A DNA stretch of 64,000 nucleotides from Rhodanobacteraceae bacterium (GTDB lineage: Bacteria > Pseudomonadota > Gammaproteobacteria > Xanthomonadales > SZUA-5), in contig JADJPR010000003.1 in the NCBI GenBank assembly GCA_016713135.1, positions 124,001 to 188,000 of the forward strand, written 5' to 3'. The position numbers and the translations under genes are program-made. Under the pieces are notes generated by a model. It saw only the letters and a list, made by a program, of their open reading frames with translations, was not told where the DNA came from and did not search any database. Of the stretch, positions 57,609 to 64,000 are shown in pieces. Each line of letters starts with the position of its first letter. Position 1 is the stretch's first letter.

Positions 57609-59774
57609 ATGAAGCGCCTGATCCTGACCTCGCTGCTGGCCCTGTCCACCCACGCAATGGCCGTGGAGGGCATGTGGCAACCGCACCAGTTGCCGTCCAT
57701 CGAGGCGAAGTTGAAGAAGGCCGGCATCGCGGTCGATCCGAAACAACTGGCCGATCTGACGCGCTACCCGATGAACGCGGTGGTCAGCCTGGGCGGGTTC
57801 TGCACCGCCTCGTTCGTCTCGCCGATGGGTTTGATCGTCACCAACCACCACTGCGCGCTGGGATCGATCCAGTTCAACTCGAGCGCCGAGCGCAACCTGA
57901 TCGAGCAGGGCTTCCTGGCCGGCACCCTCGGCGAGGAACTGCCCGCCGAACCCACCCTGCGGGTCTATGTCACCGAATCGATCACCGAGGTCAGCGAGCG
58001 CGTGGTCAAGGGCCTGGGTGAAGACCTCGATGGCCTGGCGCGCTATGCCGCCATCGACCGCGCGCAGAAGGCGCTGGTTGCCGAATGCGAGCAGGACCCT
58101 GGCTTCCGCTGCGATGTCTACGTGTTCCACGGCGGCGCGCAGTATTTCCTGGTGCGCCAGATGCAGATCCGTGATGTGCGCCTGGTCTACGCGCCGCCTG
58201 CGGCCATCGGCAATTACGGCGGCGAGGTCGACAACTGGATGTGGCCGCGCCATACGGGCGATTTTGCCTACTACCGCGCCTACGTGGGCCCGGACGGCAA
58301 GGCCGCCGACTTCAGCGAGTCGAACGTGCCCTATCGCCCGCAATCGCACCTCAAGCTGCAGCCGGCGGGCCTCAAGGAGGGCGATTTCGCGATGGTCGTT
58401 GGCTATCCCGGACGTACCAATCTGCATCGCCTTGCCGAGGAAGTCGCCGACACCGCCGAGTGGGCCTATCCGCAGCAGATCGCGAAATTCCGCCGCTCGC
58501 TCGCGCTGATCGAAGAGCACACGCAGGGGCGGCCGGATGCGGCGATCAAGTACGCCAACGCCGTGGCGGGCGCCGGCAACTACCTGAAGAAGTTCGAAGG
58601 CACGCTGGAGGGCTTCGCCAAGGCCGGCACCGTGCGCGCGAAGGCCGCGGAGGAGGCTGCGATCCTCCAGTGGGCGCGCAAGCACGACCAGGCGGCCGGA
58701 CTCGCGGGCCACGCGGCGCTGCGCCAGCAACTCGCCGCGCAGCGCGCCTACCGCGAGCGCGACGCCTGGCTGCAGACACTCGGCTCGCTGTCACTGTACG
58801 CCGCCGCGCGCGACCTGGTGCGGCTGCCGGTGGAGCGCGCCAGGCCGGATGCGGAGCGCCAGTTCGGCTACCAGTTGCGCGACGAGCCGCGGCTGGAAGC
58901 GCGGCTGCAGCAGTTCGACCGCCGCTACGATCCGCAGGTGGATCGCGCACTGATGCAATGGGTGCTTGGCGAGCTGATCGCGCTGCCGGCCGCCCAGCGC
59001 ATCCCGGAACTCGACCGCTGGGTCGCCGGGGGTGATGGCGAGCCGACGCCGGCCCTGCTGGCCGAGCGCCTGGACGCCCTGTACGCAGGCACCCGGATTG
59101 GCGACGCTGCACAGCGGGCCGAGTGGTTCAAGGCGGATGCCGCGGCGGTCGCGCAATCGAGCGACCCGGCGCTGGCGCTGGCGCGCGCACTGATGCCGGC
59201 GCTGCTGCGCATCGAGGACGAGACCGAGCGCTTCCAGGGCGAGGAGTTGCGCAATCGCCCCGCGTGGATGGCCACGCGCATCGCATACGCCCACGCGAAG
59301 GGCGACGAGGTCTACGCCGACGCCAACCGCTCGCTTCGCGTCAGCTTCGGCAATGTGCGCGGCTACATTCCGCGCGATGGCGTGCGCTATGAGCCATTCA
59401 CGGACCTCGCGGGCATCGCCGAAAAGCACACCGGCAAGGTTCCCTTCGACGCGACCGTGCGCCAGATGGAGGCGATTGCTGCCCGCCAGTACGGCCCCTA
59501 CGCCGTCGACGGAACGGTGCCCGTGAATTTCCTCGCCGACCTGCACATCACCAACGGCAATTCCGGCTCGCCGATCCTCAACGCACGCGCAGAACTGGTC
59601 GGCCTGGCCTTCGACGGCAACCTCGGGGCGATCGGCGCCGAATGGCTGTTCGACCCGAAGATCACCCGCACCATCGGCGTGGACATCCGCTACATGCTGT
59701 GGGTGATGGACGCAGTGAGCGGCGCGCACCGGTTGCTGGAGGATATGGGCGTGAAGCCGGCGTTCGTGCGCTGA
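57609..59774 (+). CDS. S46-family dipeptidyl-peptidase (DPP7-like)
   Basis: A 721-residue periplasmic serine exopeptidase with a signal peptide (MKRLILTSLLALSTHAMAVE, start 57609). The catalytic triad is visible: His in GLIVTNHHC (about residue 80), Asp in EVDNWMWPRHTGDF (about 207), Ser in NGNSGSPI (about 652). The S1-pocket position in VGLAFDGNLG is Gly rather than Arg, as in DPP7 (hydrophobic P1) as opposed to DPP11 (Asp/Glu P1). Such enzymes release dipeptides from imported proteins and indicate peptide-based nutrition. Confidence 0.92.
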   Translation: MKRLILTSLLALSTHAMAVEGMWQPHQLPSIEAKLKKAGIAVDPKQLADLTRYPMNAVVSLGGFCTASFVSPMGLIVTNHHCALGSIQFNSSAERNLIEQGFLAGTLGEELPAEPTLRVYVTESITEVSERVVKGLGEDLDGLARYAAIDRAQKALVAECEQDPGFRCDVYVFHGGAQYFLVRQMQIRDVRLVYAPPAAIGNYGGEVDNWMWPRHTGDFAYYRAYVGPDGKAADFSESNVPYRPQSHLKLQPAGLKEGDFAMVVGYPGRTNLHRLAEEVADTAEWAYPQQIAKFRRSLALIEEHTQGRPDAAIKYANAVAGAGNYLKKFEGTLEGFAKAGTVRAKAAEEAAILQWARKHDQAAGLAGHAALRQQLAAQRAYRERDAWLQTLGSLSLYAAARDLVRLPVERARPDAERQFGYQLRDEPRLEARLQQFDRRYDPQVDRALMQWVLGELIALPAAQRIPELDRWVAGGDGEPTPALLAERLDALYAGTRIGDAAQRAEWFKADAAAVAQSSDPALALARALMPALLRIEDETERFQGEELRNRPAWMATRIAYAHAKGDEVYADANRSLRVSFGNVRGYIPRDGVRYEPFTDLAGIAEKHTGKVPFDATVRQMEAIAARQYGPYAVDGTVPVNFLADLHITNGNSGSPILNARAELVGLAFDGNLGAIGAEWLFDPKITRTIGVDIRYMLWVMDAVSGAHRLLEDMGVKPAFVR

Positions 59775-59823
59775 GCGTGGCTGGGTCGGGGCTGCCGGAC
59801 CGGAGGCACTCGATCCCGCAAGT

Positions 59824-60024
59824 CTGGTTGTCGGTTGTTGGTTCTTGGTTGTTGGCAGCAAGAGCCCGGTGCCGAGGAACTGTGGGAGCGGCTTCAGCCG
59901 CGCGATTCACCCGCGGTCGGCGAACAGATCGCCGACAGAGTCGGCTCCCACAGAAGCTCGGCCCGCGAGCTGAGCTGCGAACAACCAACAACCCCAATAA
60001 CCAACAACCAACAACCAACAACCA
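59824..60024. repeat. Palindromic GGTTGTT island enclosing a REP pair
   Basis: Left arm 59824-59862 (CTGGTTGTCGGTTGTTGGTT ... GTTGGCAGCAAG); right arm 59974-60024 (GCTGCGAACAACCAACAACC onward, about six units). Two facing REPs lie inside: GTGGGAGCGGCTTCAGCCGC (59882-59901) and, on the minus strand, GTGGGAGCCGACTCTGTCGG (59951-59932). The same arrangement as at 44865-45061. The 299-bp gap has no gene. Confidence 0.88.
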
Positions 60025-60073
60025 GCGACCCAACCGCAACCACAGCCGCCACCCTGACCCACCCCGAACTCCC

Positions 60074-61339
60074 ATGCCGAAGGCCCAATATCCGCGCGAA
60101 CTGACCAACTGGGCACTTGTCAGTGTCGGGGTGGGTGCGGTCGAAGGAGCGGTGGCGGCGGCGCTGGTCAAGGCGCGCTTCGGCGATGTGGCCTCGCCCT
60201 TCGTGGTCGACCTCGCGGTGGCGCTGGTGGCGGGCGCGCCGGCGTGGGCGAATATCGCCAGCTTCCTGTTTGCTGCGCACCAGTTGGGGCGCGACAAGAT
60301 TGCGCTGACGGTGCGCTGGCAGACGCTGACCCTGCTGGCCGTGGGTGCGATGGCCGCGCTACCGCAGGGGTTGGCCGGACTGTGGTTGTCGGTGCTGCTG
60401 GTGGTGGTCGCGCGCGTCTGCTGGGTGGGTGTGATCACCCTGCGTGCAGTGGTCTGGCGGCGCAATTTTCCGGACGCGGCGCGCGCGCGACTGGCCTCCC
60501 GGCTGTCGGCACTGAACGCCGTGCTGATGGGCGGCAGCGGGGCGCTGCTGGGTTGGCTGCTGGGCCATCGTCCCGACCTGATTCCGCTGTTCTTCGCCGT
60601 CGCCAGTGGCATCGGCCTTTACGGCGCCTGGCGCTACCGCCGGCTGCGGCTGCGCGGGCACGCGACCCTGCGCGAGCGCGAGCGCGCCGCGCGCAGCGAT
60701 CGCGACCTCAAGCCCTCCCTCGCCTCCTTCCGCAAGGTGCTCGCAGACGATCCTGTCTATCGCAAGTACATGGGCAGCATGTTCCTGTTCGGCAGCGGCA
60801 ACCTGATGCTTCCGGCGCCCTTGCTGATCGTGTTCGGCGAGCGCCTGGCCCTGTCCCCTTTCAGCCAGGTCTTGCTGCTCGGCACCCTGCCGCTGGTGGT
60901 GCTGCCCTTCGCCATCCTGCTCTGGGCGCGCTATTACGACCGGGTGCACATCATCGAATTCCGCAGCGTCCACGCGTGGAGCTTCGTCACTTCAAGCCTG
61001 GCCTTCATGATCGGCTGCGTTGGCGGCGGACTGCCCTGGCTGGTGTTCGGCTCGGCGATGCTCGGCGTGGCCTATGCCGGCGGCCAGCTCGGCTGGAACC
61101 TCGGTCACAACGATTTCGCCCGGCCGGAGCAGGCGGCGCTGTACATGGGTGTGCACGTGACCCTGACCGGGATGCGTGGCCTCGCGGCGCCGCTGGTGGG
61201 CGTGGCGCTGTATCGCGGCGTCGAGGAACTCGCGCCCGGCCACGGCCAGTGGGCGCTGGTAGTGCCGGTGCTGCTGAACTTCTTCGGCGCGCTGAGCTTC
61301 ATCCGGCTGCGGCGGGAGCACTTGGGAGAACGGCCGTGA
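60074..61339 (+). CDS. MFS-type transporter
   Basis: A 421-residue membrane protein with about 11-12 helices (NWALVSVGVGAVEGAVAAAL; VVDLAVALVAGAPAWANIAS; LTLLAVGAMAALPQGLAG; LLLGTLPLVVLPFAILLW; FVTSSLAFMIGCVGGGLPWL). A basic cytosolic loop (YRRLRLRGHATLREREREA region) lies near the middle, as usual for the two-lobed MFS fold. The substrate is unknown. ATG 60074 follows the repeat island by about 50 bases. Confidence 0.75.
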   Translation: MPKAQYPRELTNWALVSVGVGAVEGAVAAALVKARFGDVASPFVVDLAVALVAGAPAWANIASFLFAAHQLGRDKIALTVRWQTLTLLAVGAMAALPQGLAGLWLSVLLVVVARVCWVGVITLRAVVWRRNFPDAARARLASRLSALNAVLMGGSGALLGWLLGHRPDLIPLFFAVASGIGLYGAWRYRRLRLRGHATLRERERAARSDRDLKPSLASFRKVLADDPVYRKYMGSMFLFGSGNLMLPAPLLIVFGERLALSPFSQVLLLGTLPLVVLPFAILLWARYYDRVHIIEFRSVHAWSFVTSSLAFMIGCVGGGLPWLVFGSAMLGVAYAGGQLGWNLGHNDFARPEQAALYMGVHVTLTGMRGLAAPLVGVALYRGVEELAPGHGQWALVVPVLLNFFGALSFIRLRREHLGERP

Positions 61340-61368
61340 GGTCCTGCGCGGGAGTGGGCGCGAAAATG

Positions 61369-61517
61369 CCGGTTGTGGGTTGTGGGTTGTGGGTTGTGGG
61401 CAGCGGCGACGTCGCGATCCGATTGCATTTGCAGGTAACCGCACCCCTCGAAACCAACAGCGAAGCGCGCAGCCCGCTCTGGCTGCCCATAACCCACAAC
61501 CCACAACCCGCAACCGG
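61369..61517. repeat. Palindromic tandem-unit island, GGGTTGT type
   Basis: Left arm 61369-61404 (CCGGTTGTGGGTTGTGGGTT then GTGGGTTGTGGGCAGC); right arm 61482-61517 is the reverse complement with two mismatches in 36. The core is about 77 bases without a REP pair. It lies between the MFS gene and miaA. Confidence 0.9.
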
Positions 61518-61565
61518 CTTCTTCCCGCACACAGCCAATGAAGCTGGACGCGCAGGAGCGGCCCC

Positions 61566-62498
61566 ATGACGCCCCTCGTCTGCCTCATCGGCCCGACCGC
61601 AGCGGGCAAGACCGAGCTGGCGCTGCAACTGGCCGAGGAGCACGGCGCGGAGATCGTCAGCGTGGATTCGGCGCTGGCCTATCGCGGCATGGACATCGGC
61701 AGCGCCAAGCCCAGCCAGGCCGAGCGCGCGCGGGTGCGGCACTGGCTGATCGATGTCCGCGAGCCGACGCAGAGCTGGTCGGCGGCGGATTTCGTCGCGG
61801 ACGCCGAGGCTGCGGTCGGCGACATCGAATCGCGCAGCAAGCGCCCGCTGCTGGTCGGCGGCACCATGCTTTACCTGCGGGCACTGCTGCAGGGTCTGTC
61901 CGAATTGCCCGCCGCCGATCCCTTGCTACGGGAGCAGCTGGCAGCCGAACTGGCCAGCCGCGGCGCCGCAGAGCTGCACGCGGAACTCGGGCGCATCGAT
62001 GCTGACGCCGCGCGGCGGATCCATCCGAACGATCCGCAGCGCCTGCTGCGCGCGCTCGAGGTTTATCGCCAGACCGGCACGCCGATCAGCGTACTGCAGC
62101 GCGCGTGGACGGGCGCGCCGCGCCGACCAGGCTTGCTGCTGGCCCTCGCGCCGGCCGACCGCAGCCTGCTGCATCGGCGCATCGAGCAGCGCTTCGACGC
62201 CATGCTGGCTGGCGGCTTCCTCGACGAGGTGCGCGCCCTGATGCAATTGCCCGGCATCCACCGCGACCTGCCGTCGATGCGCTCGGTGGGCTACCGCCAG
62301 GCCTGGGGCCACCTTGCCGGCGAGTACGATCTGGCGCGTTGCCGCGAGCTGGCGATCTTCGCCACGCGCCAGTTGGCCAAGCGGCAACTGACCTGGCTGC
62401 GCGGCACCGAGGGGGTCGAGTGGTTCGACCCGACCGATGCTCGCGCCATGGCTGCCGTGCGCGAACGGGTGGCAAGCGCGTTCGCACGCGGCTGCTGA
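61566..62498 (+). CDS. miaA: tRNA dimethylallyltransferase
   Basis: A 310-residue enzyme adding the isopentenyl group to A37 of tRNAs. P-loop CLIGPTAAGKTELALQLAEE, substrate region EIVSVDSALAYRGMDIGSAK, the conserved PLLVGGTMLYLRALLQG, and SVGYRQAWGHL. miaA-hfq-hflX is a conserved gammaproteobacterial operon; MiaB, which acts next, is at 33.4 kb. Confidence 0.95.
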   Translation: MTPLVCLIGPTAAGKTELALQLAEEHGAEIVSVDSALAYRGMDIGSAKPSQAERARVRHWLIDVREPTQSWSAADFVADAEAAVGDIESRSKRPLLVGGTMLYLRALLQGLSELPAADPLLREQLAAELASRGAAELHAELGRIDADAARRIHPNDPQRLLRALEVYRQTGTPISVLQRAWTGAPRRPGLLLALAPADRSLLHRRIEQRFDAMLAGGFLDEVRALMQLPGIHRDLPSMRSVGYRQAWGHLAGEYDLARCRELAIFATRQLAKRQLTWLRGTEGVEWFDPTDARAMAAVRERVASAFARGC

Positions 62499-62622
62499 TA
62501 CACTGCCGACACCTGCGGCCCGGATGTACCGGATTGTGAAGCTCGCGTGACGCCCCTTGCGTCGCGCCCGTCACGGCCGCAGGGGCAGTATCCAGACCAA
62601 CAACAAACTAGAGAGGGCGCTC

Positions 62623-62880
62623 ATGTCCCGCGGTCACTCGCTCCAGGATCCATTCTTGAACGCACTGCGCCGCGAGCGCGTGCCGGTGTCGATCTACCTG
62701 GTCAACGGCATCAAGCTGCAGGGCCAGATCGAGTCCTTCGACCAGTTTGTCGTGCTCCTGCGCAACACAGTCAGCCAGATGGTCTACAAGCACGCGATCT
62801 CCACCGTGGTGCCGGCGCGCAATGTGCGCATCACCGAGTCCGGTACTGGCGAGGGCGGTGAAGTGGAGCACGGGAGTTGA
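62623..62880 (+). CDS. hfq: RNA chaperone Hfq
   Basis: An 85-residue Sm-like protein that forms hexamers and pairs sRNAs with mRNAs. Sm1 is SIYLVNGIKLQGQIESFDQF, Sm2 is QMVYKHAISTVVP with the YKH motif; FDQF and the N-terminal SLQDPFLNALRRERVPV are typical. ATG 62623 is preceded by GAGAGGG. The C-terminal tail is short and acidic. Confidence 0.97.
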   Translation: MSRGHSLQDPFLNALRRERVPVSIYLVNGIKLQGQIESFDQFVVLLRNTVSQMVYKHAISTVVPARNVRITESGTGEGGEVEHGS

Positions 62881-62883
62881 GCG

Positions 62884-64000
62884 TTGTTTGAGCGTTCCAA
62901 GCGGGGCGAGCGGGCACTGCTGATCCAGCCGCGCCGGCATGGCGTCGAGTTCGATGCCGCCGCGGCCGAATTTCGCGAACTGGCGCGCTCGGCGGGCGCC
63001 GAGGTGGTGGCTGAACTGGTCGCGCGCATCGACAAGCCGCATCCGGCGCTGTACGTCGGCAGCGGCAAGGCGGAAGAGGCCAAGGCGCTGGTACAGTCCG
63101 CCGGCGCGGACCTGGTGCTGGTCAACCACCAGCTCACGCCGATCCAGGAACGCAACCTGGAAAAGCTGCTCGAATGCCGCGTGGTCGACCGCGCGGGCCT
63201 GATCCTCGACATTTTTGCCCAGCGCGCACGCAGCCACGAGGGCAAGCTGCAGGTAGAACTGGCGCAGTTGCAGCACATGGCCACCCGCCTGGTGCGCGGC
63301 TGGACCCATCTCGAACGCCAGCGCGGCGGCGCCATCGGCCTGCGCGGCCCCGGCGAAACCCAGCTGGAAACCGACCGCCGGCTGCTCGCCGAGCGGGTCA
63401 AGATCCTGAAAGCCCGCCTGGAAGTGGCGGTCAAGCAGCGCGAGCAGGGACGCAAGTCGCGCGAACGCAGCCAGCTGCCGGCGATCGCGCTGGTCGGCTA
63501 CACCAACGCCGGCAAGTCGACCCTGTTCAACGCCCTGGCGCGTTCGGACGTCTATGCCGCGGACCAGTTGTTTGCCACCCTGGACCCCACCGTTCGGCGC
63601 GTCGGCGGTTTCAGTTTCGGTGCGGTGACCCTGGCCGACACTGTCGGTTTCGTGCGCGACCTCCCGCATGAACTTGTCGCTGCGTTCAAGAGCACCCTGA
63701 CCGAGGCGCGCGAGGCGGATTTGCTGCTGCATGTGATCGACGGCGCCGATCCGCTGATGCCCGAGCACATCGCCCAGGTCGAGGCGGTGCTGGCCGAGAT
63801 CGGCGCCGGCGAGATCCCGCAGATCCAGGTGATCAACAAGATCGACGCCTCCGGCGCCGAGCCCAAGGTCGAGGCGATGACCGGGCGCGTGCGTTCGCGG
63901 GCCTATGTGTCGGCGGTGACGGGTGCTGGCCTCGATCTGTTGCGCGGGGCCATCGAGGCCGAATTCGGCGCCGAACGCGTGCAGCGCAGCCTGCGCCTGG
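62884..64000 (+). CDS. hflX: Ribosome-associated GTPase HflX, truncated by the window end
   Basis: Starts at TTG 62884, three bases after the hfq stop (LFERSKRGERALLIQPRR), and is still open at 64000 (about 372 codons visible). The N-terminal HflX domain has LYVGSGKAEE and the linker GGAIGLRGPGETQLETDRR; the G domain has G1 GYTNAGKSTLFNAL, G3 DTVGFVRDLP and G4 NKID. HflX splits stalled 70S ribosomes under stress. Coupled to hfq. Confidence 0.95.
   Translation, partial: MFERSKRGERALLIQPRRHGVEFDAAAAEFRELARSAGAEVVAELVARIDKPHPALYVGSGKAEEAKALVQSAGADLVLVNHQLTPIQERNLEKLLECRVVDRAGLILDIFAQRARSHEGKLQVELAQLQHMATRLVRGWTHLERQRGGAIGLRGPGETQLETDRRLLAERVKILKARLEVAVKQREQGRKSRERSQLPAIALVGYTNAGKSTLFNALARSDVYAADQLFATLDPTVRRVGGFSFGAVTLADTVGFVRDLPHELVAAFKSTLTEAREADLLLHVIDGADPLMPEHIAQVEAVLAEIGAGEIPQIQVINKIDASGAEPKVEAMTGRVRSRAYVSAVTGAGLDLLRGAIEAEFGAERVQRSLRL

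Overview
The window is GC-rich chromosomal DNA of a gammaproteobacterium, most likely order Lysobacterales (Xanthomonadales), perhaps near Rhodanobacteraceae. Supporting signs are the ispE - tRNA-Gln - prs - rplY - pth - ychF order, the miaA - hfq - hflX order, a PPi-dependent phosphofructokinase close to a K+-independent H+-pyrophosphatase, an OxyR with Cys199 and Cys208, an S46 dipeptidyl-peptidase, and REP palindromes headed by GTAG and GTGGGAGC as known in Stenotrophomonas, Xanthomonas and Pseudomonas. Nearly all genes are core or housekeeping. There is no integrase, transposase, phage region or CRISPR array.

Layout. 1-7.7 kb: end of an exopolysaccharide locus (PHP phosphatase fragment, Wza-type export protein, Wzc-type tyrosine kinase) followed by a J-domain/NTF2-like protein, a TPR protein and a tandem FecR-like protein. 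7.8-16 kb: adenosine kinase, oxyR, a solitary Pycsar-effector-like membrane protein, and a minus-strand ugd - uxs - tldD operon. 16-23 kb: ilvA, ispE, tRNA-Gln, prs, rplY, pth, ychF. 23-31.8 kb: a ZnuD-like zinc receptor with a possible Zur box, doxX, creD, tsaB, rimO, DUF3025 and a response regulator. 31.8-44.7 kb: miaB-phoH-ybeY, rarA/crcB, a MurNAc/GlcNAc-kinase-like gene, purC, hemL, an SDR, a LON-domain protein, mpl, tusA, adk. 45-54 kb: pfp, hppA, hemB, a MltD-like lytic transglycosylase, a sorting-tail secreted protein. 54-64 kb: Ycf46-like ATPase, queuosine-precursor transporter, YkgJ-type protein, S46 peptidase, MFS transporter, miaA, hfq and the start of hflX.

The most unusual content is between the genes. 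From about 9.3 kb to 61.5 kb, gene junctions carry a family of palindromic islands. Each paired island has a left arm of 2-5 tandem copies of a 6-9 base unit, a short core, and a right arm that is the reverse complement of the left. Units differ between islands (GTGAAAA, AAACGTC, GTGAGTA, AAAGGACGC, GAGGGCAC, GGGTTGT, GGTGTT), yet the two arms of one island match closely. Several islands enclose a pair of REP palindromes, many begin or end within a few bases of a stop codon, and at some sites they run into coding sequence (rarA/crcB, hemB, DUF3025). The first 9 kb has none.

Several core genes (ispE, rimO, pfp), doxX, the J-domain gene and a secreted-protein gene are broken by single-base shifts, mostly in short homopolymers. 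In essential genes this points to uncorrected sequencing indels, so the gene fusions reported here must be read with that in mind.
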